64,000 nt of DNA, from positions 1 through 64,000 of the forward strand of contig JALZVT010000003.1 of assembly GCA_023300545.1 (NCBI GenBank). The letters run 5' to 3'. Positions 52,890 through 61,806 of this stretch are shown piece by piece; within the stretch, counting starts at the first letter, position 1, and every line of letters starts with the position of its first letter. Source of the DNA: Pseudomonadales bacterium (GTDB lineage Bacteria > Pseudomonadota > Gammaproteobacteria > Pseudomonadales > Azotimanducaceae). The notes beneath the pieces were generated by a model. The model made no database searches. It had not been told where the DNA came from and saw nothing but the letters and a program-made list of their open reading frames with translations. Made by a program: the position numbers and the translations under genes.

Positions 52890-54080
52890 TCAGGCAGGCC
52901 GCACAAGGTACAGAAGTTTGTCCTGATAGCCGCTGGTTATTTGCGTCAGACCTGAAAATTTCTGATCCAGCTCGGCCACCCCGGTATCAACCAGCAACGG
53001 CCGACCGTCAAGACTCGCGAGTTTTGTCCGGCTACTCACAACGCTCAGTTGCTCCGGTGCAAGTTGAGCGAGAACCGCTGCCCCCAACTGCTGGTTACCG
53101 CGACCCAACAAAAAACCCTGATTGCGCGAAAAACTCAACAGCACTTGCAGATCAGGGTGCTCACCGAGCAGGCGCTGCAAGTCAGCAATGGTTGCGTCCT
53201 GAACTAATAAAGAGCCGTTCTGAATGGCATCGAAGCCGAGTAAAGTCGGCTCTCCATCATCCAGCAGATCCTGCTTGATCGCATAACAGGTACTGCCTGG
53301 CCCAAGCAGCAACACCGCATCCTCATTGACCACAAAATCGCGCACATCCGCCGCGATCTCAAGCAACACCAAATCTTCAACTTCTTTACCGCCCGATTTC
53401 ACATGCTGCAAATAACCACCCAGCGCTGGCACCAGCAGCTGACCATAGGTGCGGGAACCCACTTCACCACGACGTAACGCCGCTTCATCAATGTCTTTCA
53501 CCTCGGCATGAGTTGCACTTACCAGCCCTCCGCTGACCAATTCATGCAAGAGCAAAGCGGCTGTACGCGGTGAGGTAGCAAAGACACCACTGTGCATTTT
53601 TACACCGGCGGGAATGCCCAATACAGGGAGTCCAGCCAGACCAGGCGAGGTCGAAACAGCATCAAGCACGTCACGCGCGGTACCATCCCCACCCACAAAC
53701 ACCAGCAAATCGACGTTGGGCAACAACGCCATAACCAACCGCCTGGTGTCCTCAGCGCTCGTAACTGATGCTGACCCAGATTCCCCAACCCAGACAACCG
53801 CCAGCCCCGTTTCAGCCGCAAAAGCTTCGGCCCCCATTGATCCACGCGGACAATGTAGCTGCACCCCTGAGCACCCGGATTCGAATGAATGCGCCGCCGG
53901 CCCCAACTCACCCAACAACTCGGCTAATTGCACAAAGGTTTCCCGCGCGCGCGATACCGCTTGTGGAAGCACTCCCAAAGCTCTGGCAGCCTGCTGCGCA
54001 GCGACGCCGTCACTGCCCTTCATCGCTGCCGGTCCACCAACGCCCGCGACCGGATTGATGATCAACCCCAACCGAAACAT
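52890..54080 (-). CDS. ATP-NAD kinase family protein
   Basis: 396 residues. Starts LGLIINPVAGVGGPAAMKGSDG and has VDLLVFVGGDGTARDVLDAV (the GGDGT nucleotide loop shared by NAD and diacylglycerol kinases) and IPAGVKMHSGVFATSP. The length and the long C-terminal half (VNEDAVLLLGPGSTCYAIKQDLL, LLSFSRNQGFLLGRGNQQLG) fit the AcoX-like branch of uncertain substrate. ATG 54080 shares its A with the stop of the flavoprotein gene upstream, so the two are coupled. Confidence 0.82.
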   Translation of the reverse strand: MFRLGLIINPVAGVGGPAAMKGSDGVAAQQAARALGVLPQAVSRARETFVQLAELLGELGPAAHSFESGCSGVQLHCPRGSMGAEAFAAETGLAVVWVGESGSASVTSAEDTRRLVMALLPNVDLLVFVGGDGTARDVLDAVSTSPGLAGLPVLGIPAGVKMHSGVFATSPRTAALLLHELVSGGLVSATHAEVKDIDEAALRRGEVGSRTYGQLLVPALGGYLQHVKSGGKEVEDLVLLEIAADVRDFVVNEDAVLLLGPGSTCYAIKQDLLDDGEPTLLGFDAIQNGSLLVQDATIADLQRLLGEHPDLQVLLSFSRNQGFLLGRGNQQLGAAVLAQLAPEQLSVVSSRTKLASLDGRPLLVDTGVAELDQKFSGLTQITSGYQDKLLYLVRPA

Positions 54081-55186
54081 CAGGCCGCAGCCACAAGCGC
54101 ATCAAGGCGTTCGGCAATCGCGAGTGAGGCGGTCAACCCCGGCGACTCAATACCCAGCAGATTAATCAGACCGGGAACGCCGTGAGCTTGTGGACCGCGA
54201 ATAACAAAGTCGTCTGCCTGCCCTTGTGACAACTCAAGCTTTGGCCGAATACCGGTGTAGCCCGGTTGCAGTCGAGACTCATCAAGTGCGGGGTAATAGC
54301 GTCTGATGGCGGTCACAAACTCCTCGCGCCGCGAGTCATCAAACTCATAGTCCACGCTGTCAATCCACCGAATATCCGGCCCAAAGCGAGCCTGCCCAGC
54401 CAGATCGAGGGTGACATGCACGCCTAGCCCGCCCGCAGCCGCAACCGGATAAACCAGACGATTAAAGGGCGCTGCGGCATAACTGTAATAGTGACCAATG
54501 GCGTAGCGCGCGGCGGGCGTCGCGTCATCGAGTTGCTGCGCAAGGCCCGGCGCCCAGAGTCCTGCGCTGTTGATCAGCCAGCGGCAACCGATGGCCCCCT
54601 GATTGGTTACTAACTGCAACCCGGCGCCGGTTTGGCCTTGTGGTCGCCGTTCAACGCTTGCCACCTGGGTATCAAACGCAATCATGCCGCCATGGCTCTC
54701 AAGCAAACCTTGCAGGCTCAGCATGTATTGGTGACTGTCAATAATTCCGGTCGTTGGCGAATACACCGCAGCCAGCGCATTGACCGCCGGCTCAAGTTGA
54801 TGCAGCTCATCCTGATCAACCCAACGCAGTTCACCTACGCCGTTGCGCATTGCCTGGGCTTGATAGTCTTGCAACGTCGCAAATTGATCTTCGCTGGTCG
54901 CCACAATCAGCTTGCCGCAGTTCTTGTGCGGCACGCCCTGTGTCTCGCAATGCGCGTACAGCAGTTCTTTCCCGCGCACGCACAACGCCGCCTTTTCACT
55001 GCCCGAGCGGTAGTAAATACCGGCATGTATCACTTCTGAGTTGCGCGCACTGGTCTCGGCACCGATCAGTAGATTGCGTTCGAGCACCACCACCTCATGA
55101 CCACTGCGGGCAAGGGCTTGAGCGACAGCTAAGCCCACAACCCCCGCACCGATCACAGCAACCTCAACATCCATCTCCAAATCCAA
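54080..55186 (-). CDS. FAD-dependent oxidoreductase, L-2-hydroxyglutarate dehydrogenase-like
   Basis: DAO-family flavoprotein of about 368 residues: AVIGAGVVGLAVAQALARSGHEVVVLE (Rossmann FAD loop), ETSARNSEVIHAGIYYRSGSEKAALCVRGKELLYAHC (substrate side, typical of L2HGDH/LhgO), GCRWLINSAGLWAP and LQPGYTGIRPKL. Likely oxidises L-2-hydroxyglutarate or a similar 2-hydroxy acid. AAAGGA 7 nt before TTG 55186 is the best start signal. ATG 55174 is the alternative with no spacing. The open frame reaches 55228, overlapping xni. Confidence 0.85.
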   Translation of the reverse strand: MDLEMDVEVAVIGAGVVGLAVAQALARSGHEVVVLERNLLIGAETSARNSEVIHAGIYYRSGSEKAALCVRGKELLYAHCETQGVPHKNCGKLIVATSEDQFATLQDYQAQAMRNGVGELRWVDQDELHQLEPAVNALAAVYSPTTGIIDSHQYMLSLQGLLESHGGMIAFDTQVASVERRPQGQTGAGLQLVTNQGAIGCRWLINSAGLWAPGLAQQLDDATPAARYAIGHYYSYAAAPFNRLVYPVAAAGGLGVHVTLDLAGQARFGPDIRWIDSVDYEFDDSRREEFVTAIRRYYPALDESRLQPGYTGIRPKLELSQGQADDFVIRGPQAHGVPGLINLLGIESPGLTASLAIAERLDALVAAA

Positions 55187-55214
55187 TGTTCTGTCCTTTC
55201 CAAGAGGGGTTGCC

Positions 55215-56105
55215 TCAGATGAGCTCAAGCCGTTTTAGTTCGGCACCAAACCGACGCAGTCGCATGGTGTCGAGAAACTCATCGAGCGCAGCAGCTTGCA
55301 CGGCTTGTCTGCGCTGTGCACCTAATGGCAAAGGCGCATCACTCGACAGCCGCAACACTTCACGCATCAACAGTGCTTGCGCGCTACCAGCAACAAGATT
55401 CGCCGCCAGCTTACCTTCTGATGGAACACCCACTTTGTCGTCCGACCAACGCACGCGCGAGGCGAACACCTGCTCGAGCCCGCCATATTTGCCAACCAGT
55501 TTAGCCGCCGTCTTGGGGCCAAACCCCGGAATCCCGGGCACGTTGTCACTCGTGTCACCCACCAACGCCTGGTAGTCCGGGAACAACTCAGGCTCAAAAC
55601 CGTAGGCGCTACGGAATCCCGCCAGATCATGCAGGTCATCGCCAAGGATATCTTGCAATCTACAATTAACTTTAACTAACTGCCTTAAGTCTTTGTCTTT
55701 GCTATATATAATGCAATCTGATTTAGAGCGCCTGGCCGCAACCGCCAACAGATCATCCGCTTCGAAGCGGGTATCACTCGCGTGGCTCACCCCGAGCAGC
55801 TCACACAGCCGCTCACACTGCTGAAACTGATAGATGATGTTGTCGTCAGGTGGCGCTCGGTTGGCCTTGTAGTCGGGGTAAAGATCATTCCGGAAACAGC
55901 TGCCGAGGCTCTTATCGAAGGCCACCAGACCCTCCGCAGGGCCGTGCCGCTGCAGCGCGGCGAGTAGCGCACGCGCAAGCCCATGGACACCACCACAGGG
56001 CTCCCCACGAGAATCCACGAGTGTATCGGGCATACCAAAGTAACCGCGAAAGAAGTAGATCGAGCCATCCAGCAACCAGGTTGTGGAATGTAACGCTTCA
56101 GCCAT
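55215..56105 (-). CDS. xni: Flap endonuclease Xni (5'-3' exonuclease fold)
   Basis: 296 residues. Metal-binding carboxylates in LLDGSIYFFRGYFGM, AFDKSLGSCFRNDLYPDYKANR and RFEADDLLAVAARRS, IIYSKDKDLRQLV, and the helix-hairpin-helix VGDTSDNVPGIPGFGPKTAAKLVGKYGGLE. Length is near E. coli Xni (251) and the N-terminal domain of Pol I. Acts on 5' flaps. Overlaps epmC by 8 nt. A 70-bp AT-rich patch lies inside (55660-55730). Confidence 0.88.
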   Translation of the reverse strand: MAEALHSTTWLLDGSIYFFRGYFGMPDTLVDSRGEPCGGVHGLARALLAALQRHGPAEGLVAFDKSLGSCFRNDLYPDYKANRAPPDDNIIYQFQQCERLCELLGVSHASDTRFEADDLLAVAARRSKSDCIIYSKDKDLRQLVKVNCRLQDILGDDLHDLAGFRSAYGFEPELFPDYQALVGDTSDNVPGIPGFGPKTAAKLVGKYGGLEQVFASRVRWSDDKVGVPSEGKLAANLVAGSAQALLMREVLRLSSDAPLPLGAQRRQAVQAAALDEFLDTMRLRRFGAELKRLELI

Positions 56106-56649
56106 TCACCTCTCCTGCCACCCCAGACTGATGGCTCTCCCGGACAGCAGAGAGCGCCACCGCTAGAACCACTGCTCGCGGCGGAGCCGATACTAAAAGA
56201 GGCGGAGCCGCGACCCCCTCCCACTGTGCCGTCAGCGCCCGCACCTGCTCCTCAAAGGCTTCAAGCTGAGCCAACCCAAGATCAGGATCGTCCGCACTCG
56301 CCCGAAACGGAACGCCCGCCGCTGCAGAGAGATAGAGCTCTACCGCCTGATTGCGGAGCTCGCTGGCAAAAAATTGCTGTTGCTCAGCCGCACTGCGCGG
56401 TGGCGGCAAATAGACATAGCCATAGTCGATTTGCGCCCGGCGAGCAGTGCTAGCGACACACCAGTGGGCCGCCTCATGCAGCGCGCTCGCCGCGAAGTCT
56501 TCCCTGGCAATAAGCGCACCAGGCGCCAGCTGTGTAGGTGGCAGATAATCAGGCTCTACGCCGCCGCCGCGCAATTGCACGCGATAACGGGCTGCAAACA
56601 ACCGATTAAAGCAGTCACATATCTGCGCCTGACTGAGGCCCGCAGCCAT
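56098..56649 (-). CDS. epmC: Elongation factor P hydroxylase
   Basis: 183 residues of the YfcM/EpmC family: CFNRLFAARYRVQLRGGGVEPDYLPP, ASALHEAAHWCVASTARRAQIDYGYVYLPPPR (HEAAHW iron-binding pair and a conserved Asp-Tyr-Gly) and QAVELYLSAAAGVPF. It hydroxylates the lysine of EF-P after EpmA/EpmB modification. Those partners must be elsewhere. Overlaps xni by 8 nt and starts 3 nt after the cyclotransferase gene. Confidence 0.9.
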   Translation of the reverse strand: MAAGLSQAQICDCFNRLFAARYRVQLRGGGVEPDYLPPTQLAPGALIAREDFAASALHEAAHWCVASTARRAQIDYGYVYLPPPRSAAEQQQFFASELRNQAVELYLSAAAGVPFRASADDPDLGLAQLEAFEEQVRALTAQWEGVAAPPLLVSAPPRAVVLAVALSAVRESHQSGVAGEVNG

Positions 56650-56652
56650 GTT

Positions 56653-57219
56653 CTAGTCACTCACCGGCTGTGCAGCCAGCATCGAGTAGTAGCCCGGTGA
56701 CAGGAACGGCTTACCCGCCAATAAATGGGCCAAATAGGCTCGTGAGGGGCGCAAATTGGCTTGCAACAGCGCTGGATTAGCAAAATAGGTCCAGCTGGCG
56801 ATCGGCCCCTCGTCTGACTGTACCCAGACACATTCTCGGGAATAGTTGATGGGCGCGCGCTCAAAAGGATCCATGCGCAAGATCATCGACGAGTCAGCCA
56901 GTTGGTAGAGAACCCCCTCAGCCGCCTCGACCTCTGCGCGCCCATTATTTGCGGGTGTCGCCACTAGATTGGCATGCCCGCAGTCTGGGTGATCTTTGGA
57001 CTGCTTGTTAAACCGCATGCCCCACCCCGGCAAACGACCAGAAACCGCCCGCACTACCCCTAACCCACGATCGGTTACCCGTTCAGGGTTCATATTGCTG
57101 CCATACGCAAAATACCAGCGACTGCATTGCGGAGTGGTTAAGGGTGGCGTGCTCAAGATTCGCTCAGCGCCCCTGCGCACCCGCCCACAGAGTGCGAGCG
57201 ACCAGAGAAATATTCCCAA
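56653..57219 (-). CDS. Gamma-glutamylcyclotransferase-like protein
   Basis: BtrG/GGCT fold. WYFAYGSNMNPERVTDRG is the signature, then RLPGWGMRFNKQSKDHPDCGHANLVATP, VYQL-type GVLYQLADSSMILRMDPFERAPINYSRE (catalytic Glu in PFE) and SWTYFANPALL. Forms 5-oxoproline from gamma-glutamyl dipeptides or a similar reaction. The first start is TTG 57219, and about 30 residues of Arg-rich leader precede the fold. A TTG close to 57158 may be the true start. Confidence 0.83.
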   Translation of the reverse strand: MGIFLWSLALCGRVRRGAERILSTPPLTTPQCSRWYFAYGSNMNPERVTDRGLGVVRAVSGRLPGWGMRFNKQSKDHPDCGHANLVATPANNGRAEVEAAEGVLYQLADSSMILRMDPFERAPINYSRECVWVQSDEGPIASWTYFANPALLQANLRPSRAYLAHLLAGKPFLSPGYYSMLAAQPVSD

Positions 57220-57312
57220 AGATCACGGAATAATCACGGAACCGTGGGTGTAATCGGGGTCTGAACTGTACAGAGAGTGATTCAGGCGCCCTTGCGTCGG
57301 TCACTGGGCCAA

Positions 57313-57570
57313 TCAACGGGACGCACCATCTTTGCGCATCAAATACACAAGCTGCCCGGTAGTTGTAAATGACTCCGTGTCAGAAAGCACCATCTCATGC
57401 CCCATAAATCGACAGAAGTTGCTGAGATCGCGGGTCGTTGTAGGGTCTGTGGCAAGTACGCGTAAACACTGCCCTGGCTCTAACTCGCGCATGCGGTTAC
57501 GCACTAACATCAGTGGCTCGGGGCATTTCAGGTCGCGAGCATCAAGTAGCTCTTCAGGGGCTTCTGGCAT
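57313..57570 (-). CDS. tusA: Sulfur carrier/transfer protein TusA family
   Basis: 85 residues: LDARDLKCPEPLMLVRNRMRELEPGQCLRVLATDPTTTRDLSNFCRFMGHEMV. The active cysteine is in CPEP. Carries persulfide sulfur toward tRNA 2-thiouridine (TusBCD) or other acceptors. No TusBCD or TusE in the window. First gene of the minus run down to rpiB, with its promoter in the 211 bp to the TPR locus. Confidence 0.92.
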   Translation of the reverse strand: MPEAPEELLDARDLKCPEPLMLVRNRMRELEPGQCLRVLATDPTTTRDLSNFCRFMGHEMVLSDTESFTTTGQLVYLMRKDGASR

Positions 57571-57781
57571 CAGAGGAGTTTAGGCAAGGTATGATGAAGT
57601 CTCCAGAGCAAAACGCGCTCATTATTCGCACCTTCTGGGCAAGCATCTGGGTAGCCACCAGACACCTCCCCAGACGACCGACAATGAGGTCGCCGGCCAG
57701 CTTGACTTGCCATGGGGCGCTCAACAAACTCAGCACCAGCCGACCGACAACAACCCATAATCAAGCAGCAGGAAGGATCGA
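57571..57781. other. Divergent control region between tusA and the TPR/PEGA locus
   Basis: 211 bp expected to hold promoters for both sides. CATAAT near 57756 is the only -10-like hexamer noted, without a fitting -35. A plus frame starting ATGATG at 57590 runs into the next gene but is not protein-like. AGGAAGGATCGA directly before GTG 57782 is a strong ribosome site. Confidence 0.4.
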
Positions 57782-59404
57782 GTGAAGCTACCAAAAGCAC
57801 TAGACAACCTGAGCCTATTGACCGCGCCAGCCGTAACCGCTCAGCTGTTCGCGTGCACTGTCCTGGTTGGCCTCACCTTCACTAGCGTTGAATCATTTGC
57901 TGCTCTGGCTACTCCCGCCAACCAAGACGCTGATCTGACCCGCACTCGCGAATCCAACGACCTTGAACTTGAGTGGGATGATCTGGAACAACGAATTGAT
58001 GTGGGTGAGCTGGAAGCATCACGGATTACCCTCGAACAACGGGTGGGCGAGCTGCAAACTGTTGGCGACCGCTACGACGCGCGGCTGGTTAAGCCGCTCA
58101 GTTTGCTCGGTCGTATTTACCACGAACAGCAAGACTATCCTCGCGCCGCTGAGACCTTTGCACTGGCAACGCAAATCAGCCGCATCGCAAACGGTTTGCA
58201 CAGCGCAGAGCAACTGGAAATTGTGCATCAGGAAATTGCCAGCCTTAAGGCCATGGGCAACATTGTCGAAGCCAACAGCCGGCACGAATACGCTTTTTCA
58301 ATCGCCAGCCGACACTACGGTCGATTCGCGCAGCAACTCATTCCTGAGCTGCTAAAAATAGGCACCTGGTACACGTCCACTGGCGATGTCATTGGCGCTC
58401 GCGGCAGTTTCTCTGACGCCCGCGTGCTGCTGTCAGCCGATCAAACTAGCGCTCAAAGCGATCAGATGATTTTTGCCTTGCGCGGGCTTGCGAACACGTA
58501 TCGTTCCGAGCGCTTCCCGCCTTTTTACCAACGGACAAGCAAAGAAGCCGAAGAACTTTTCGCTCGCAATGGTCTGCGTGATCGCCAAACAAATGCCCAA
58601 CTCACCGAGCACCGCTTGACCGTAAACGCTATGTTTAGAGGCACTCAGGCACTGGTTGACGTTCTGCGCATCGAAGGCAATCGTCTACTCGCAGAGCAGG
58701 AGAAGTACTTGCAGGCTAAGTCACAAGAGACGTTGGCAGCCCCACAAGAAGATGCCAACGTGGTCTTAGCCGACACACAGGCCGTCATATTGACCGAAGC
58801 TAAACGTCGTCGCAGCAACAAAAACACACTGGATCTAGCTGCACTCGGCCCCGCACTTGAGGCACCTGAAGTTGACAAGAGTAGATTTTTGAAAGCGATC
58901 CTGGATCTGGCTGATTGGCACTTGCTGAATGAGCAAGATGCACGCGCGTTCGCCTGGTATCAACAGGCCTACATCATTGCCCAGACAGACCCAAACAGCG
59001 ACGCCGTTGCCATGTTCAGCCAACCCAAGTTGCTATATTTTCCGCGCCCTCAAGACCCCAAATTGCCGGAGCGGCTGCCGCCCACAGCACTGGAGAAAGG
59101 TCACGTTGCCCTGTCCTATGACATCGACCATCGAGGCCACGTCAAGCGGATGAAAACTGTTGACTCGATTCCTAAAGGGCTCATGGAGTTTCGGGTTCGC
59201 ACAAGCGTAAAAGTCACGCGCTATCGGCCTCGCATTCTAGACGGCTTACCCCAGCCGACAGCGGCGTATAGTTTCAAGCACTCGTTCGACTACTTACCAC
59301 GCAACCGCAAAGCGGCGCCACCAAACGTGATTAATTCTGACGATCTGACCGATATCGATACAACTATCGATTCAGTAGTGCCCACGGCAAAATCGAAAAG
59401 CTAG
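57782..59404 (+). CDS. Secreted TPR protein with TonB-C-like end
   Basis: 540 residues from GTG 57782. Signal peptide likely (hydrophobic about 12-38, cleavage near SFAALA). Residues about 75-240 hold TPR-like helical pairs (LSLLGRIYHEQQDYPRAAETFALATQIS), with more at about 360-405 (ADWHLLNEQDARAFAWYQQAYIIAQ). The end, LSYDIDHRGHVKRMKTVDSIPKGLMEFRVRTSVKVTRYRPRILDGLPQPTAAYSFKHSFDYL, follows the TonB C-terminal pattern (GxVxxxxVxxSxxxxLExxxxxxVxxxRYxP). A periplasmic scaffold is likely. First gene of the locus. No specific family recognised. Confidence 0.75.
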   Translation: MKLPKALDNLSLLTAPAVTAQLFACTVLVGLTFTSVESFAALATPANQDADLTRTRESNDLELEWDDLEQRIDVGELEASRITLEQRVGELQTVGDRYDARLVKPLSLLGRIYHEQQDYPRAAETFALATQISRIANGLHSAEQLEIVHQEIASLKAMGNIVEANSRHEYAFSIASRHYGRFAQQLIPELLKIGTWYTSTGDVIGARGSFSDARVLLSADQTSAQSDQMIFALRGLANTYRSERFPPFYQRTSKEAEELFARNGLRDRQTNAQLTEHRLTVNAMFRGTQALVDVLRIEGNRLLAEQEKYLQAKSQETLAAPQEDANVVLADTQAVILTEAKRRRSNKNTLDLAALGPALEAPEVDKSRFLKAILDLADWHLLNEQDARAFAWYQQAYIIAQTDPNSDAVAMFSQPKLLYFPRPQDPKLPERLPPTALEKGHVALSYDIDHRGHVKRMKTVDSIPKGLMEFRVRTSVKVTRYRPRILDGLPQPTAAYSFKHSFDYLPRNRKAAPPNVINSDDLTDIDTTIDSVVPTAKSKS

Positions 59405-59494
59405 GCTCATGATGCAACACCGCCGTTCAGCATTCAGTCAGTCACAGTCAGGTGAACTATCACAGGCCATTCTGCACATTCGCAAGAGACGCTC

Positions 59495-60535
59495 ATGAAT
59501 TACAGTTACCCATCATCGCGCCTGTTCTGCGTCGCTCTGCTGTGCGTCAGCCTGGGCGCCCTGCAAGGGTGTAAAAGCCCCTCCAGCAGTAGCCCAAGCG
59601 GAATTCCGACGCCACAAATTCCGCAGATTCCGGGCGTTCCACAGAGCAGCATTCCCAGCATTCCCAGCATTCCCGGCACTCCCGGCGCCCCTCCGAGCGG
59701 TGGCTCTCCACCTCCTGGCGGTGCCCCTTCTCCTCCTGGCGGCGCCCCCTCAGCAGGAATCCCGGGCGTTCCGGGTTTACCCGGATCACCGGGTGGCGAA
59801 CCTGGCGCTGAAGGCGATGCCAACGGTGAAAAAGGTGGCAAAGAGGGCGGCCAAAAAGGCGGCGAAACCGCGGGGGTACCCGGCGCTCCTGGCAGCGGCG
59901 GCAGTGGCAGTCCTGGCGGCGACCCCAACGGCAACACACCCGAACAGGGTGATGATTGGCTTGGCGATAAAGGCTCCGGCGATGACGAATGGGCGACTAG
60001 CAACACCCTACCCGGCGGCGAGGGTAGCGATCAGACCGGCGCTTCCGATCCAGCAGCGGGTGCTGGCGGCGTAGCAGGATCTGGAACTGGAGGCGAAAAA
60101 GAAGGCCCAGGCTCTGGTAGCGAACTCGATGACGCCCTTGATAGCGCCCTTGAAGATTTCGACGGCGAAATTTTAGCGGAGCGCGAAGCCATCTTAGAAC
60201 GCAACCAGCGCACCGCGAGCACCTCGGGTGGTAACGGTTCAGCGTCTGGCACATCCGGCAGTCAAGGCGGCGCTGGTGGCACCGCTCAGAGCGGCTCAGG
60301 CAACGGCAAGGGGGCACCTGACATCAATGATGAAACCTACGTTCCTAGCACCCGAAACTCACCTAGCGCACCACCCCCTGGCTCGAATGGTGGTCGTGTG
60401 ATTGCCGACAAAGCAGATGCCAGAGACGATGATGTGTTTGCTCGCCAGCTACGCGAGGCGGCAGTTAATGAAGTAGATCCGGAACTGAAAGAGAAATTGT
60501 GGGAAGAATATCGTCGATACAAAGGCAGCTCTTGA
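59495..60535 (+). CDS. Gly/Pro-rich collagen-like lipoprotein
   Basis: 346 residues. Signal peptide with Cys26 in SLGALQGCK; the lipobox is loose (Gln at -2). About residues 30-300 are Gly/Pro/Ser/Ala of low complexity: IP-x repeats (IPQIPGVP, SIPSIPSIPGTPG), GGxPSPPGG, GxxGxxGxxG stretches reminiscent of collagen, then acidic runs and GGGSG-like spacers. The C-terminal 35 residues DVFARQLREAAVNEVDPELKEKLWEEYRRYKG are helical. It reads as a flexible surface or periplasmic spacer with an anchoring or binding tail. Its stop overlaps the next start by one base. Confidence 0.65.
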   Translation: MNYSYPSSRLFCVALLCVSLGALQGCKSPSSSSPSGIPTPQIPQIPGVPQSSIPSIPSIPGTPGAPPSGGSPPPGGAPSPPGGAPSAGIPGVPGLPGSPGGEPGAEGDANGEKGGKEGGQKGGETAGVPGAPGSGGSGSPGGDPNGNTPEQGDDWLGDKGSGDDEWATSNTLPGGEGSDQTGASDPAAGAGGVAGSGTGGEKEGPGSGSELDDALDSALEDFDGEILAEREAILERNQRTASTSGGNGSASGTSGSQGGAGGTAQSGSGNGKGAPDINDETYVPSTRNSPSAPPPGSNGGRVIADKADARDDDVFARQLREAAVNEVDPELKEKLWEEYRRYKGSS

Positions 60536-61785
60536 TGCCTGAAATGCACACAAAAATGCCAACCGGTTGGCACGCAGCCCGCGCCGTTCGCTGCACGCCC
60601 GGCTTTTCTCAGGTTATGGCTCTTGCTTTGGCCGTATGCCTTCTGTCGGGCTGCGTTTCCCAAACCGTTCGCACGGTGGACATGCGGCCGCCAGCACAGG
60701 CGAGTGAGCCGCTGGATGAAGATCTGTTGCTCGACATTGGCATCGCCGTATTTGACGCCAACATTCCCGATGGCTACGACGAACAGATCAAGCAAATCGT
60801 GCAGCCCGAAATTCGCCGCGCCGAGGCCAACTACATGGCCTACTTTCAGAAAAATTTGTTGCAGAGCACCGGTAACTGGGGCGCTGTTCGTGTTGTTCCG
60901 CGCGACACTCATGCCGTTGATCTGGTGGTTTCCGCCAAAATTCTGCGCTCAAACGGCGAAAGCATGCAGCTGGAAGTGACCGCACGCGACAGCCGTGGGC
61001 ATGAATGGCTCAACAAAACGTACATCGCCCTCGCCAGCAAATACGCCTACGCCGACACGGTCCCAGATGGCATCGACCCCTTCCAAAAAATCTACAAAGA
61101 AGTGGCTGATGACCTGCTGGCGGTGCGTGAGTCAATAAGCGACGAGACCATTATCGAGATTCGACGAACCTCCGAGATGCGCTTTGCCCAAGATTTTGCC
61201 CCCGATGCATTCGCTACCCACGTACGCCCAAGAAAAGATGGCGAATTTGAAGTGCTGAGGTTACCGGCCGAAAACGATCCCATGCTCGAACGGGTACGTA
61301 AAATTCGTGAGCGCGAATACCTGTTTATCGACACGCTGGACGAACACTACGACAAATTCCATCGTGATATGTATCGCAGCTATCAAAACTGGCGCAAAGC
61401 TTCTTACGACGAGGCAATCGCCTACAACAAACTACGAGCTCAAGCTCGAGCCCGCACAATAGCGGGTGCAGCATCAGTGGTCGGGGGCATCGCCGCGCAG
61501 ACCAGTAACAACAGCGCCACCCAACTGGGTGGCTACATCGGCATCGTGGGCGGCGCGGTAACCTTACGTAGCGCGCTACTAAAATACGCAGACTCCAAGA
61601 TTCACTCCGACGTACTACATGAGCTGGGTGTTTCGGCAGAGGCAGAAATCACTCCGCATACCATAGAACTCGAAAACGAGTCGCTACGTTTGCAAGGCAA
61701 CGTAGATGAGCAATACACCGAGCTGCGAGAAATTCTAAAGCAAATCTACGCCGACGAGGTCGGACTGCCAGCGGATGACGCGTAG
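60535..61785 (+). CDS. Lipoprotein with glycine-zipper-like tail, unknown family
   Basis: 416 residues from ATG 60535 (TGATG overlap with the upstream stop). Signal/lipobox LAVCLLSGC (Cys about 39). Residues about 50-200 have alternating strands and helices (LLLDIGIAVFDANIPDGYDEQIKQIV, AVRVVPRDTHAVDLVVSAKILRSNGESMQLEVTARDSRGHEWLNKTY). The latter resembles the beta-rich fold of outer-membrane-associated lipoproteins that bring parts to the cell wall. A charged helix (about 215-300) is followed by IAGAASVVGGIAAQTSNN and LGGYIGIVGGAVTL, Gly-zipper-like helices that could insert in a membrane. No known family assigned. Confidence 0.65.
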   Translation: MPEMHTKMPTGWHAARAVRCTPGFSQVMALALAVCLLSGCVSQTVRTVDMRPPAQASEPLDEDLLLDIGIAVFDANIPDGYDEQIKQIVQPEIRRAEANYMAYFQKNLLQSTGNWGAVRVVPRDTHAVDLVVSAKILRSNGESMQLEVTARDSRGHEWLNKTYIALASKYAYADTVPDGIDPFQKIYKEVADDLLAVRESISDETIIEIRRTSEMRFAQDFAPDAFATHVRPRKDGEFEVLRLPAENDPMLERVRKIREREYLFIDTLDEHYDKFHRDMYRSYQNWRKASYDEAIAYNKLRAQARARTIAGAASVVGGIAAQTSNNSATQLGGYIGIVGGAVTLRSALLKYADSKIHSDVLHELGVSAEAEITPHTIELENESLRLQGNVDEQYTELREILKQIYADEVGLPADDA

Positions 61786-61806
61786 CAGCGCGCCTGAGAT
61801 TTCCTC

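Noticed and set aside
57513-57785. 90-codon plus-strand frame between tusA and the TPR gene
   Set aside because: Partly antisense to tusA. No ribosome site at its internal ATGATG that would justify it, and no family pattern.
59506-60006. Long minus-strand Pro/Gly/Ser frame
   Set aside because: Antisense shadow of the low-complexity collagen-like lipoprotein, which has a signal peptide and fits the operon.
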